41,447 nt of DNA from Candidatus Thorarchaeota archaeon (GCA_016840685.1 JAEORX010000010.1:1-41447); one strand, 5' to 3'; positions 1 to 8,676 are shown, counted from the first letter of the stretch. The notes: generated by a model not told the origin, from the sequence alone. Numbers and translations: made by a program.

Positions 1-957
1 ACCAGACCACCACCACTCATACAGTTTTGTGTTCTTGACCACAAGCGTAGGATAGATTTTCAACATGTCGGGACGGAACCTCGGGTCTGAGAACAGCTCC
101 TTGAATGTTTCTAAGTCTCTCTCAACAGTCGCTCCAGGAAGACCCGGCATAATATGGTAACACACCTTTAGACCATTGTCACGTAGAAGTTTTGTGGCCT
201 TCACAGTCGCCTCAATACCATGACCACGCTCGACTTTTTGTAGAATCTCATCAGAGAGGGTCTGAACACCAATTTCTACCCGTGTTGCACCCATGTTGAG
301 CATGTTGTCTATGCTTTCCGGAGTCACCCAGTCAGGACGGGTTTCAAACGTGAGCCCAACATTGCGGACTTTTGCTGTTTCATTCACCTTCATTGCTTGC
401 CCAATGTCACTGCTAATCGACTGGTTCATAGCATCCAGGCACCCTTTGACAAAGAACTTCTGATATTCTGGGGGTTTTGAACACCAGTCACCGCCCATCA
501 CTATCAGCTCAACCTTGTTTATACTGTGCCCAATTGTTGAGAGCTGTGTGAGTCTACTCTCGACCTGTCGGTAGGGATCAAAGTCATTCTGGAGACCTCT
601 CAGGGTGGCTGGCTCATGTCCAGTGTAACTCTGGGGAACCCCCAAATCAGGACCTCCTGGGCAGTAGGCACACTTACCATGAGGACACTCATGGGGTGTC
701 GTCATGGTTGCCACCACTGCGACACCTGAAACAGTGCGTACAGGTCTCTTCTGCAGAAACGGTCTGAGTATCTCTGTTTCTTCTGGTATTGTAACCTGCA
801 ATATGTCAGCATTTCTCGGTGTCTTTGCGAGACCATACTTGGCAGACACTCGATTCTTTATTCGATTAATCACCTGTTTGTTCAGAGGTTCTGGAGACCC
901 CAGCAGCATCTCAACTATCTCTCTGTAGATGTGATAGTTATCTATAGGTGCTGCCAT
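1..957 (-). CDS. elp3: tRNA uridine(34) acetyltransferase/radical SAM Elp3, partial (C-terminus beyond left edge)
   Basis: Archaeal Elp3 makes the 5-carboxymethyl-type modification of wobble uridine 34 in tRNA using a radical SAM domain and a C-terminal acetyl-CoA domain. I translated 319 codons on the minus strand from an ATG at 957 with no stop before the window edge. Residues 91-99 hold the radical SAM cluster motif CPHGKCAYC followed by PGG, and further on come PQSYTGHEPATLRG and the SAM-domain strand GLTFETRPDW, all typical of Elp3. The N-terminal 80 residues are the usual helical region. The acetyltransferase domain, expected in the missing ~200 residues, lies outside the window. The assignment is from family motifs that I can read directly; completeness cannot be judged. 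Confidence 0.93.
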   Translation of the reverse strand, partial: MAAPIDNYHIYREIVEMLLGSPEPLNKQVINRIKNRVSAKYGLAKTPRNADILQVTIPEETEILRPFLQKRPVRTVSGVAVVATMTTPHECPHGKCAYCPGGPDLGVPQSYTGHEPATLRGLQNDFDPYRQVESRLTQLSTIGHSINKVELIVMGGDWCSKPPEYQKFFVKGCLDAMNQSISSDIGQAMKVNETAKVRNVGLTFETRPDWVTPESIDNMLNMGATRVEIGVQTLSDEILQKVERGHGIEATVKATKLLRDNGLKVCYHIMPGLPGATVERDLETFKELFSDPRFRPDMLKIYPTLVVKNTKLYEWWWSG

Positions 958-1047
958 GGATTTGAGTAACAATGTTTTCAGTTTAATAGAATACGGTGTG
1001 ACTTCGGAGTTCGTTTCTCACTCTGTTTCTGAATCATCCAGCCCATA

Positions 1048-1350
1048 CTAGGATGATGGTGTGTTCGTTATTTCTTCTACTCGTTCCAGTTCAAAAACTA
1101 CAACGTTATGTGGATCGGGGCAAGCCACTAAAGCCTTTGCTGGATCTGGTTCCCAGGGAAAATTACCACCAAACTCTAATACAGATATAAATGGGAACAA
1201 AGAATTGAGCGCCCATTTACAGATTTTTGCTCGGTCTTCGTCTTTTGTAAGGTCAAACTCCTCACCGACCTTGTGAACTTCACAAGGAGTGCCAGATGGT
1301 TTATCTCTGGTTTCTAGGATACGAGCGATTACACGATATGTCTTTGTCAT
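1048..1350 (-). CDS. TIGR04076-family small protein
   Basis: A 100-residue protein beginning MTKTYRVIARILETRD and containing the pattern of the TIGR04076 family: an N-terminal strand, then GTPCEVHKVGEEF, a C/W-containing helix (AKICKWALNSLFPF) and a late CPDPHNVVVFELER motif. Family function is unknown. I chose the ATG at 1350 because GGAGGT sits about 6 bases upstream; the open frame extends 19 codons further up to 1407 but that extension has no signal and no family similarity that I can see. It sits alone between elp3 (same strand, 90 bp away) and the divergent tRNA-Trp gene. Confidence 0.75.
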   Translation of the reverse strand: MTKTYRVIARILETRDKPSGTPCEVHKVGEEFDLTKDEDRAKICKWALNSLFPFISVLEFGGNFPWEPDPAKALVACPDPHNVVVFELERVEEITNTPSS

Positions 1351-1514
1351 GGAGAAACCTCCAGAGTGATATAGAATTAACAAGATCACCTTCATCAATC
1401 TTTGCACTAAAACTTGAGAAGTCCCACTAGCCTGGCTTGTTATTTATATCACAGGAAACTCCATTATTGACGAAAAGTTCATAACATGCTTCAGATTCGT
1501 GCCTCTCGACACCA

Positions 1515-1652
1515 GGGGTGGTGGCCTAGTTCGGTATGGCGACGGGCTCCAGATCTAGGCACTATACGTGCCTGAAATGGACGGGGTCAATAAACGACCG
1601 TCGTCATGAAGACACTCGTCGATCGGGAGTTCAAATCTCCCCCACCCCACCA
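1515..1652 (+). tRNA. tRNA-Trp (anticodon CCA) with intron and encoded CCA
   Basis: Acceptor GGGGTGG (1515-1521) pairs with CCACCCC (1642-1648); the D arm is GCC/GGC, the T arm GGGAG-TTCAAAT-CTCCC (1625-1641), and CCA follows at 1650-1652. The 5' anticodon strand ACGGG plus CT and the anticodon CCA (1549-1551) are separated from the 3' strand CTCGT (1615-1619) by an insert of about 61 bp (near 1553-1613), placed at the usual archaeal position after base 37. The exact splice points were not fixed because a canonical bulge-helix-bulge was not clear to me. In many euryarchaea this intron carries a C/D guide; I see no convincing pair of C and D boxes here. Confidence 0.9.
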
Positions 1653-1682
1653 TTCAATATTGTTTGTTTTATGCATCCGTGA

Positions 1683-1691
1683 CTATAATAA
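1683..1691 (+). promoter_or_regulatory. TATA box of rnhB
   Basis: CTATAATAA lies 24-32 bases before the ATG at 1715, the spacing expected for an archaeal TATA box driving a leaderless transcript. No ribosome binding site is seen before that ATG, which fits leaderless translation and supports the start chosen for rnhB. Confidence 0.5.
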
Positions 1692-1714
1692 GTCAGCATT
1701 GTTTTGAATGGCAT

Positions 1715-2386
1715 ATGACCGGTCTTCATGGAACTGCAGGAATTGATGAGGCTGGTCGAGGGCCAATGATTGGTCCGATGGTCATCTGTGGAATATTGAT
1801 GGACTCTCAGAAACTCTATGAGCTGAAAAAAATTGGGGCAAGAGACTCCAAGACATTGTCTCATCCTCAGCGTCTTAGACTGAAAGAGAAGATAGAGAGT
1901 CTGGCATCGAGAATTCTCATCAGGACCGTTTCAGCATCAGACATTGATCGCCTTCGACAAAAAACAACATTGAATGAGGTTGAGGTCGAGGAGTTTGCAA
2001 CCATTGCAAAAGAATTGAAACCCCAAAAGATCTATCTTGATGCCGCGGATGTGAGGGCTGACCGGTTTGGGGAGAGGGTTGGCGCCCTTAGTGGACTTGC
2101 TTCAAGAGGGACTATAATCGTTTCAGAGCACAAGGCTGACTCGAAGTATCCCATTGTATCTGCAGCATCAATTATCGCCAAAGTCGAGAGGGATAGCAGG
2201 ATTTCTGAATATCATAAGAAGTATGGTGATTTTGGTTCCGGATATCCAACAGATCCAAAAACCGTGACTTTTGTAAGAGATTTAGTTAGAAATAGGCAGA
2301 AATTGCCTCCCATTGTGCGAAAAAGTTGGGACTCTGTCAGAAAAATCATTGAAGATGAAACAAGTCAGCAGTCAACACTTGTCTGA
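1715..2386 (+). CDS. rnhB: Ribonuclease HII
   Basis: RNase HII cleaves the RNA strand of RNA-DNA hybrids and removes single ribonucleotides from DNA. The protein (223 residues from ATG 1715) opens with GTAGIDEAGRGPMIGPMVICG, the glycine-rich DEAGRG motif holding the first two catalytic acidic residues; KIYLDAADVR supplies the third and HKADSKYPIVSAASIIAKVERD is the characteristic later motif with the fourth. Archaeal RNase HII proteins are about this length. The frame stays open 17 codons upstream (to 1664), but the TATA box position argues for 1715. It lies directly downstream of tRNA-Trp and converges with the HTH regulator gene. Confidence 0.95.
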   Translation: MTGLHGTAGIDEAGRGPMIGPMVICGILMDSQKLYELKKIGARDSKTLSHPQRLRLKEKIESLASRILIRTVSASDIDRLRQKTTLNEVEVEEFATIAKELKPQKIYLDAADVRADRFGERVGALSGLASRGTIIVSEHKADSKYPIVSAASIIAKVERDSRISEYHKKYGDFGSGYPTDPKTVTFVRDLVRNRQKLPPIVRKSWDSVRKIIEDETSQQSTLV

Positions 2387-3352
2387 TTATTGACTGGACC
2401 GTTCATCTATGAGCTTCTTCAGCTCACGTGGCTTCTCGATGCCATCCAACTCAAGCTGTCTTATCACTGGGATATCGGACACACTATCCTCCGCTTTTCC
2501 CTCTTCCACAATGATGATGGCGTTGGATTCAGTCACCTTTGACACACTCTTGAGAATCTCCATGCGCTTCTTGAGTGTCCAGCTTGTGATAGATCCGACA
2601 CCAGACATCAAGGGAGGTCCCTCTTCTTTTGCTGCCACATGGAATGGTGCTCTGTCTGTCCAGAGTACTGTCATTCCCAGTCGTTCAAAGAACTCATTCA
2701 CACGTTTCTCCAGGTCGGGTATTTCGTGTTTTGGTTTGTCCAACTTACGAAGTGGTGTCTGTTCGGGTCGTCCCCGAAGCAGGTCAATGGGAATCATAAG
2801 GTCTGTTTCTAATACCTTCTCAAGCCGTCCTGCTATGTCAGCGCTGATATCCATCTCATCCTTCTCATAGGCAAGAATAGCACGTGCAGAAACATGAACG
2901 CGGTCAGCAAGCTGTTCGGTGGTCATTTGCTGGTCGAGTCTAGCTTCCCTGAGTTTGCTACCATCAATGGCAACAAATCGACCACCTCTCTGGATGAACT
3001 CCCTTGGAAGGCGTTCCTCTGAAATCAGACTCTCAAAGCTTGGAGGAGCGATTGTAGACACGCCATATCTCTTGTATACCACACCAGAATCCAGTTCTCC
3101 TCTCCTTGTCTTTGTGCCCACGACGAGTGGTGTTGCATTGAAGAAATGAGCCACGAGCTGAAGGGCTATAGCATCTTCACTGGTGAGTGCGTCAATGTTT
3201 GCAAGGACTTTGATGAGAATCAATTGGTCGCCTCTACGTGCTACGAGGTCAAAGCAACTTGGTCGTACATCGCATTCTGATGAGAGTGTGAACCCAGCAT
3301 CCTCTAGATTTGCAACTACATCCTGCATTAGCTGGGTTCTTGCCTTTGTCAA
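2387..3352 (-). CDS. Archaeal HTH-type transcriptional regulator (COG1395 family)
   Basis: This 321-residue protein has the layout of the archaeal COG1395 family: an N-terminal restriction-endonuclease-like region (VRPSCFDLVARRGDQLILIKVLANIDAL), a central XRE-type helix-turn-helix (LREARLDQQMTTEQLADRVHVSARAILAYEKD, about residues 135-170) and a C-terminal region of unknown role. The family is annotated as putative DNA-binding regulators with unknown targets. The start is TTG at 3352; an ATG eight codons further in (3328) is possible, but the longer form keeps the usual helix at the N-terminus. It converges with rnhB with no gap. Not linked to an obvious operon. Confidence 0.8.
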   Translation of the reverse strand: MTKARTQLMQDVVANLEDAGFTLSSECDVRPSCFDLVARRGDQLILIKVLANIDALTSEDAIALQLVAHFFNATPLVVGTKTRRGELDSGVVYKRYGVSTIAPPSFESLISEERLPREFIQRGGRFVAIDGSKLREARLDQQMTTEQLADRVHVSARAILAYEKDEMDISADIAGRLEKVLETDLMIPIDLLRGRPEQTPLRKLDKPKHEIPDLEKRVNEFFERLGMTVLWTDRAPFHVAAKEEGPPLMSGVGSITSWTLKKRMEILKSVSKVTESNAIIIVEEGKAEDSVSDIPVIRQLELDGIEKPRELKKLIDERSSQ

Positions 3353-3433
3353 ATGTGTCTACCAATGAACTTCACTGGCTCAAACCTTTTTCAGATTATC
3401 TAATAGTGAAAATTGCATAACAGCAGTAGAAAT

Positions 3434-3895
3434 CTAGTCCAAAGATAGATTCAACTTCTCCTTTGATGAGATACCTATCCCAATGGTCGTTGTAGAGGGC
3501 AGTCTTCGTCGTAGTATTTGGACTTGCGGTCGAGCCAGTCGCTCAATGGGTTTCCATTTAGCAAAATCAACCCATTCGATATCAGCAGAACCGATGACTC
3601 GATGCACCATGAAGAGCTCAACCTTGTTCCCAGCCACAGTGTAGATACCTGTACCATAGTCTACGCGTCGGAGAACCACAATTGGAAGTCTGACATCATC
3701 ATGGAATTGACTTGGTACTTCACGTGCCAGTTTCCCAATCTCCTCTATATGGAATACTGATACTTCTCCGACTCGAGTCTTAAAGTGGGGAGAATCCACT
3801 CCAATCAAATCACGTAATGGAACTCTTGATTCAGGAAGATGGTCATTGAGGGTGTCAATATCGTGTTCAATCATCTTGTCGATGAACTTACTCAA
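3434..3895 (-). CDS. UPF0216 (DUF61) family protein
   Basis: A 153-residue protein with the UPF0216 signature: LNDHLPESRVPLRDLIG near the N-terminus, then FHIEEIGKLAREVPSQFHDDVRLPIVVLRRVDYGTGIYTVAGNKVELFMVHRVIG. Function is unknown; members are archaeal. The TTG start at 3895 overlaps the fibrillarin stop codon and has GGAGG about 7 bases upstream, inside the fibrillarin gene, so translation is probably coupled. It is the third gene of the Nop5-fibrillarin operon, which hints at a role near RNA modification or ribosome assembly, but that is inference from position only. Confidence 0.8.
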   Translation of the reverse strand: MSKFIDKMIEHDIDTLNDHLPESRVPLRDLIGVDSPHFKTRVGEVSVFHIEEIGKLAREVPSQFHDDVRLPIVVLRRVDYGTGIYTVAGNKVELFMVHRVIGSADIEWVDFAKWKPIERLARPQVQILRRRLPSTTTIGIGISSKEKLNLSLD

Positions 3896-4590
3896 GCCAG
3901 TTCCTCCGTGACGCGACAGACGATGAATCGATGGTCCTTCTCAAGAGGACTCAGGTCAATGTTATCCACAATCTGAAGACCGAGGTTATCAAGTGTCGCA
4001 ATCTCTTTAGTGTAGATTTCATCAAGATCTGATGCCGAATCAATACTCCTAGCCTTGATTGCCAACATACCCCACGCTCCAAAGGAACAAAATGTCTTGA
4101 TGTTCTCATGGAGAATTGTAGCCTGATTCGGTTGAGCAACATCTTGGTAGACTACTTCAATTGGTCCTGCGACCAATGAAGTGTATCTTGTTGGATGTCG
4201 TGCATCTTCAACAATTGGCACTATGTTGCTACGAGAAGCTGCAAGATGGATCAGCTCTCTTGCGGTTCGTTCTGCGAACTCAACAGCATAAACCATCCCT
4301 TTGGCACCCACAATATCTGAACAGTGACTCACGGTAGTTCCAGAGGCAGCTCCGAGGTATAGAATCTTTGAGCCTGGTTGGATTGGCATCTCTGAGAGAC
4401 CGTTTCTGATTGCAGCCGACAATTTGGATCTTCGTGCGGACCAGATTCGGTATTCCTTGTTGTCATGGATGACCATCTTTTCTCCGTATACACTGACTCC
4501 AGGCGCCAGAGACTCTGTGCCAAGAGATGTTCGGTCTTTGTCATTGATTGTGTAAACTCCAGGGAACTGATGAGGTGTCACATCCACCAT
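3892..4590 (-). CDS. flpA: Fibrillarin-like rRNA/tRNA 2'-O-methyltransferase
   Basis: Fibrillarin is the SAM-dependent methyltransferase of the archaeal C/D box sRNP. The protein (232 residues) shows MVIHDNKEYRIWSARRSKLSAAI, the SAM-binding strand ILYLGAASGTTVSH, the acidic VYAVEFAER, PIVEDARHPTRY, and VYQDVAQPNQA, all standard fibrillarin segments. I place the start at ATG 4590: GGAGGTAGGTAGA sits directly before it and the Nop5 stop codon ends 2 bases upstream. A frame extension to 4635 overlaps the Nop5 tail and is less likely. Together with Nop5, L7Ae and a guide RNA it would make the active complex; L7Ae is not in this window. Confidence 0.95.
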   Translation of the reverse strand: MVDVTPHQFPGVYTINDKDRTSLGTESLAPGVSVYGEKMVIHDNKEYRIWSARRSKLSAAIRNGLSEMPIQPGSKILYLGAASGTTVSHCSDIVGAKGMVYAVEFAERTARELIHLAASRSNIVPIVEDARHPTRYTSLVAGPIEVVYQDVAQPNQATILHENIKTFCSFGAWGMLAIKARSIDSASDLDEIYTKEIATLDNLGLQIVDNIDLSPLEKDHRFIVCRVTEELA

Positions 4591-4591
4591 T

Positions 4592-5893
4592 CTACCTACC
4601 TCCATGTCTTTTTTTGGTGCGCCCTTTTCTTTCACGTTTCTTTTGTTGCTCGGGTTTGGGCTTAGGCGGTTTTGGAGGTGGGGCTTCGGGATTTTGTTTA
4701 CGAATCTCCTCTACTCTCGAAATAAATTGCTCTCTGAGGCTACTTCCAGAGTCTCTATCAGAGTATGCATCTATTCTCGCTGCGATTGAGAGTTTGCCCG
4801 CCAAGGATCTCGCTATCTTACCTCTTTGCCAAAAAGGAGCTGTATTCACTTCAGGGACTCGATAAATGATACCATGTTTTGGTGGGTCAGTACCAGTCTT
4901 TAGACTCCTGAAAAGTGCCTTCTCAGCACCAAAGACTTGAATTGTGCTGGATGGTTTTCGAGCAAGGTCCTTAAGCGAACCTGCCAGACTGATTAATCGT
5001 GCTCCAATCATTGGTCCAGCTAATGCTGCAACATTGGGTGCCACGGTTTCCATCATCATAGAAATATAGTCCTCAAGCTCATCCCTCATTCTATACAAAC
5101 TGTTCACACTCTTGGCAAGACTGGCAATCACTGCGAGATCAGCTTCTTCTAACTCCGCACCTATATCTGCAGCCAATGATTTTACGACTTGCTCTGTCAT
5201 CATGTCAGGAACTCCAACAGAGTTTAGACATTTCCTGGTGACCTTGCTTTTTCCGGTGCAAGCATTCAGGATTTTCGCGAAGAGCTCTTGTTCCTCAACC
5301 ACTCTGCTCAGTGATGGATGATGCAATGAGTACCATTCTCGTAGACGCATAACGAGAATGTTGATTGACCTATCAAGCTCATCAACCGCATCTATTGCGT
5401 TCTTTATGAGGAGATCTTTCTCTTCACTCGCAGCACTGACTTTTCTCTTCGCTAAGGACAAGGAAACATCATGCCTGAATGCTGTAATATCTTCCCTTGA
5501 AGGGATAATTCCCTGTTCAAGCAGATAGTCATCCTGTCTATCCCTAAACCATCTGGAAGCAGTACCTTCTTCCACCTTCACGCCGATTTTGTCATTCTTT
5601 GAGAGAGCACGGGCGAGCTTGGCGTCCTCTACAATGAGTTCCATTCCTTCCAAATCCCTTATGAAGTTCTCAGTGTCTTCTGTCATAGTCTCATCATTGA
5701 CCGCCATCAGATTCCTAGCTGCGGTGTCTACATCTGGGTAGAACAGATACTTTGAGGTCACTCTGCCCTCTTCATCGAGGACAAAGATTCCAAAGACAGT
5801 GAGTGTGAAATAGACCGGCACTTTGGACCCTTCCTGCTGAATCTGAATGCAGAGATTATTTGACTCCGGATAAGTGTGTCGTCCTGGCTCCAC
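4592..5893 (-). CDS. nop5: C/D box sRNP scaffold protein Nop5 (Nop56/58-like)
   Basis: Nop5 bridges fibrillarin and the L7Ae-bound guide RNA. The 433-residue protein has an N-terminal fibrillarin-binding region, a coiled-coil stretch (about 170-260, rich in E/L/R) and the conserved Nop domain: ETVAPNVAALAGPMIGARLISLAGSLKDLARKPSSTIQVFGAEKALFRSLKTG then PKHGIIYR. The C-terminus is a lysine/arginine/proline tail typical of the family. The annotated start is GTG 5893, which lacks a ribosome binding site; an internal GTG at 5821 preceded by GGAAGGG would give a start closer to the usual N-terminus (VPVYFTLTVFGIF). First gene of the operon with flpA and the UPF0216 gene; divergent from pyrD with 45 bp between. 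Confidence 0.93.
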   Translation of the reverse strand: MEPGRHTYPESNNLCIQIQQEGSKVPVYFTLTVFGIFVLDEEGRVTSKYLFYPDVDTAARNLMAVNDETMTEDTENFIRDLEGMELIVEDAKLARALSKNDKIGVKVEEGTASRWFRDRQDDYLLEQGIIPSREDITAFRHDVSLSLAKRKVSAASEEKDLLIKNAIDAVDELDRSINILVMRLREWYSLHHPSLSRVVEEQELFAKILNACTGKSKVTRKCLNSVGVPDMMTEQVVKSLAADIGAELEEADLAVIASLAKSVNSLYRMRDELEDYISMMMETVAPNVAALAGPMIGARLISLAGSLKDLARKPSSTIQVFGAEKALFRSLKTGTDPPKHGIIYRVPEVNTAPFWQRGKIARSLAGKLSIAARIDAYSDRDSGSSLREQFISRVEEIRKQNPEAPPPKPPKPKPEQQKKRERKGRTKKRHGGR

Positions 5894-5938
5894 TTAGCTT
5901 ATTACAGATAATTTGTTAGTCCAGTACAAGGTGTCAGA

Positions 5939-6814
5939 GTGAAGTTAGAGGGTTACTGGTTAGCATCTGGAATTCTAGGAGTCACTGCAGCCTCTATGAT
6001 TAGGGTGATTGAGTCTGGCGCTGATGTAGTGGTCACGAAATCTATTGGCTTGACTCCTCGAAAGGGACACCCAGGTCCTGTTCTCACATCGTCTCATGGC
6101 GGACTTATCAATGCCGTGGGCCTGACCAATCCAGGAATCGATGCTTTCAGTGATGAGATGCGTATCCTGAACAAGAAGAAAGTTCCAGTAGTCCTCAGCA
6201 TATTTGGGAACACGGTGGAGGAAATTACTGACGTGGCGCAAAGGGCAATTCAGCTTAAGCCAGCAGCCATTGAGTTGAACCTCTCTTGCCCCCATGCGGA
6301 GATTGCGCATATATCTCACAGTCCAGACCTGACGCACAGGTATGTTGCAGCTGTCAAGAACTCAGTTGAGTGCCAAGTGTTAGCAAAACTAACACCCAAT
6401 GCTTCTGACATCATAGCAGTGGGGATGGCTGCTGAAGATGCAGGTGCGGATGCAATTGTAGCGATAAACACACTCAGTGCGATGAGAATAGATATTCAAC
6501 AGATGCGTCCTGTGTTAGGTCATAAAGTTGGAGGACTATCAGGACCACCGATATTTCCAGTGGCAATCAGATGTATATACGATTTAAGCCAAGCACTGAG
6601 CATTCCAATAATTGGTGTTGGGGGGGTTTCTGGATGGGAAGATGCTGTTGAGATGCACCTTGCAGGGGCGAGTGCAATACAGATTGGCACGGCGCTCATC
6701 GATGGATTAGGTGTCTTCTCAAGAGTCAAAGAGGGTGTACGGAATTACCTAAGAGAGATGGGAGTATCGAGAGTATCAGAGATAGTGGGTGCAGCATGGA
6801 GGGAGAAAAAGTGA
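5939..6814 (+). CDS. pyrD: Dihydroorotate dehydrogenase, class 1B catalytic subunit
   Basis: PyrD oxidises dihydroorotate to orotate in pyrimidine synthesis using FMN. The 291-residue protein starts at GTG 5939 and shows the family's segments in order: ASGILG near the N-terminus, TKSIGLTPRKGHPGP, the NLSCPHAE substrate loop, LTPNASDI, ADAIVAINTL, GGLSGPPIFP and the FMN phosphate-binding IPIIGVGGVSGWEDAVE followed by GASAIQIGTAL. The next gene, overlapping by four bases, encodes the electron-transfer subunit PyrK, which marks this as the heterodimeric, NAD-linked class 1B type. PyrD usually has NxSCPN; here the last N is H. Confidence 0.95.
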   Translation: MKLEGYWLASGILGVTAASMIRVIESGADVVVTKSIGLTPRKGHPGPVLTSSHGGLINAVGLTNPGIDAFSDEMRILNKKKVPVVLSIFGNTVEEITDVAQRAIQLKPAAIELNLSCPHAEIAHISHSPDLTHRYVAAVKNSVECQVLAKLTPNASDIIAVGMAAEDAGADAIVAINTLSAMRIDIQQMRPVLGHKVGGLSGPPIFPVAIRCIYDLSQALSIPIIGVGGVSGWEDAVEMHLAGASAIQIGTALIDGLGVFSRVKEGVRNYLREMGVSRVSEIVGAAWREKK

Positions 6815-7635
6815 ACATGGATATTCTGATGGGAACCCCAATGTCTGTTAGGATCTCAGAGGTTGTTCGAGAGACCGAATCTGTACGCACGCTTTTCTTC
6901 AGGACAAAAAGGCTCGATCGTGAGTTTGTTCCCGGACGGTTCATCATGATTTGGATTCCAGGTGTGGATGAGATTCCAATGGGTGTTTCCTTATGGAAAC
7001 AAAACAAGATAGGCGTAACTGTCAATCCCATTGGCGAAGCCACCAAGGCTCTCTGTTCACTTGAATCAAATGATTGGATTGGGATAAGAGGACCATTTGG
7101 ATCATCCTTCACCCTTAGTTCCAAGAACTCCTTAGTGGTGGGCGGCGGAATTGGAATGGCGCCACTGAGACCTCTTATCTACAGCCTTCTTGAAGCAGGT
7201 GCAGAAGTGACTGTCTTGATAGCGGCCAAGACAAAGCAGGAACTCATCTTCTTCAAAGAACTCTCAAAATTGTCACACAAGAAGCTGCATCTGAAGACTT
7301 CAACTGATGATGGCTCAGAGGGGTTTGCGGGTTTGGCTACTGATGCGGTTAGGGAGATTTTGAGGGAACGTGAGTTTGATACTGTATATACCTGTGGTCC
7401 TGAGCTGATGATGCACAGTCTCTATGAGCTGACAAGGGATAGTAGGATGAGTTTTCAGGCGTCCCTTGAGCGATTCATGAAATGCGGTTGTGGTATCTGC
7501 GGGACATGTGCACTTGATTCAACAGGATCTTTGGTTTGTGTAGACGGTCCTGTATATACTGGTGAGTATCTATCAAAGATGACGGAATTTGGAAGATACC
7601 ATCGCGATGCACTGGGTGTTAAGAAGAAGTTCTGA
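6811..7635 (+). CDS. pyrK: Dihydroorotate dehydrogenase electron transfer subunit
   Basis: PyrK passes electrons from PyrD to NAD+ through FAD and a [2Fe-2S] cluster. The protein has a ferredoxin-reductase-like FAD/NAD fold (VPGRFIMIWIPG; SLVVGGGIGMAPLRPLIY) and a C-terminal cluster-binding motif CGCGICGTC with a fourth cysteine in LVCVDGP (about residues 225-243). I favour GTG 6811: it overlaps the pyrD stop as GTGA and GGAGGGAG lies 5 bases before it, inside pyrD. ATG 6796 and ATG 6817 are alternatives. Translationally coupled two-gene operon with pyrD. Confidence 0.94.
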   Translation: MNMDILMGTPMSVRISEVVRETESVRTLFFRTKRLDREFVPGRFIMIWIPGVDEIPMGVSLWKQNKIGVTVNPIGEATKALCSLESNDWIGIRGPFGSSFTLSSKNSLVVGGGIGMAPLRPLIYSLLEAGAEVTVLIAAKTKQELIFFKELSKLSHKKLHLKTSTDDGSEGFAGLATDAVREILREREFDTVYTCGPELMMHSLYELTRDSRMSFQASLERFMKCGCGICGTCALDSTGSLVCVDGPVYTGEYLSKMTEFGRYHRDALGVKKKF

Positions 7636-7665
7636 TACTGAACTGCTGTTCTCGATACTATTGGT

Positions 7666-7827
7666 TTATTTACGAACCCCGATTGTCTGTCCTTTTACGA
7701 ATCTTTTGACATAGTTCCTCTTGTTTCGTATACGAGGGATAGGTGTGTGTCGCTCGCGCCCATGTACTTTGGGAGTAGATTCGCGGACCTTTCCAGCCTT
7801 TGTGAGTGAACCGTGTGAGCCAGGCAT
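7666..7827 (-). CDS. rps30e: Small ribosomal subunit protein eS30 (S30e)
   Basis: A 53-residue basic protein read on the minus strand: MPGSHGSLTKAGKVRESTPK, then a PIPRIRNKRNYVKR core and a short basic tail ending in GVRK. This is the archaeal S30e pattern (xGSHGSLTKAGKVRxxTP...RxRNRxxYxKR). A GAGG motif lies about 7 bases before the ATG, and CTTTTTATG around 7876-7884 on the minus strand could be the TATA box. S30e is known from TACK and Asgard archaea and eukaryotes but not typical Euryarchaeota, so it is a useful marker of the host lineage. It converges with pyrK. Confidence 0.92.
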   Translation of the reverse strand: MPGSHGSLTKAGKVRESTPKVHGRERHTPIPRIRNKRNYVKRFVKGQTIGVRK

Positions 7828-7939
7828 TTTATCTTCCTCTGTTCGAGACTTGTAGATGAGTCCGAATTGTCCTCATAAAAAGCTATCCAATTGACACTCA
7901 CTTATACGACCTTAATAGCCCCGGTCGATACCGGACTCT

Positions 7940-8512
7940 ATGACCCAGCCACGGCTGCGCTTACTATCGACGCCTTCCCATATCAAAGACCACACCCCTC
8001 TTTATGTTGATGTCGATAGTGCGCGGCTGTGGAATCTTGTTGGAGATGATTCAATTCATCTGATTCTCAAGAAGCCCGCACTACTCGAATTGGCGCGCAG
8101 ATATGATTCTCAACTCATTGATTATTGTGAGAAACTGCTTAATTCTGAGGATTATGAGGATTGGCTGATGGGACTTGATCTACTTGTTGCATTAGGAACA
8201 CCTGAGGCTATTGACCGGTTGATTCTTGTCTATGCTCAGTCACTTAATGGCGAGAGGAAATATGTGCTCTCGATGGTTGCCAAAATTCTGACTGCTGAAC
8301 ATGTCAAGCCCTTTAGTATAATGGTTCGAGAAGTGGCATGCGCTGGAGAATTGGATGTATCTGGTTGGACAAAAATAGCAATCTCTACTCTGGTAGATGT
8401 CTGTAGACGTTTTGGAATTGACACATATGGGGATGTAGTATCAAGAGCTAAGGTATCAATACTCTCTGATGTTCAAAATATTGATGAAATCGTTTCAATT
8501 TCTGATGAATAA
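7940..8512 (+). CDS. Uncharacterised helical protein (190 aa)
   Basis: I do not recognise a family. The 190-residue protein is mostly alpha-helical with leucine-rich repeats of helix pairs (LILKKPALLELARRYDSQLIDYCEKLL; EDWLMGLDLLVALGTPEAIDRLILVYAQSL; RKYVLSMVAKILTAEHVKPF) that resemble HEAT/armadillo-like repeats. No catalytic motif, signal peptide or membrane segment is visible. CTTAATAG at 7911-7918 is 22-29 bases before the ATG and no ribosome binding site is present, which suggests a leaderless transcript divergent from rps30e. A strong hairpin followed by a T-run ends the transcription unit (next entry). Confidence 0.6.
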   Translation: MTQPRLRLLSTPSHIKDHTPLYVDVDSARLWNLVGDDSIHLILKKPALLELARRYDSQLIDYCEKLLNSEDYEDWLMGLDLLVALGTPEAIDRLILVYAQSLNGERKYVLSMVAKILTAEHVKPFSIMVREVACAGELDVSGWTKIAISTLVDVCRRFGIDTYGDVVSRAKVSILSDVQNIDEIVSISDE

Positions 8513-8520
8513 CAATAGGC

Positions 8521-8611
8521 ACTAATCATGTGATTTCAAATATTGTGATTAGTATGCTAAATAAAGCACACGTAATCCGAAGTGGATTACAAGTTAGATT
8601 TGTGTGTTTTT
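8521..8611 (+). terminator. Paired inverted repeats and T-run after the 190-aa gene
   Basis: ACTAATCA (8521-8528) pairs with TGATTAGT (8546-8553), and GTAATCC (8572-8578) pairs with GGATTAC (8584-8590) over a 5-base loop; a run of six T residues follows near 8605-8610. This fits a transcription end for the upstream gene. The first repeat could also be a protein-binding site. Confidence 0.45.
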
Positions 8612-8676
8612 TGCAATTAGGGGTGTTTGATTTGTCAGATATTTTCGTTTTGTAGCAATTAGAGCTCTCACGGCTA

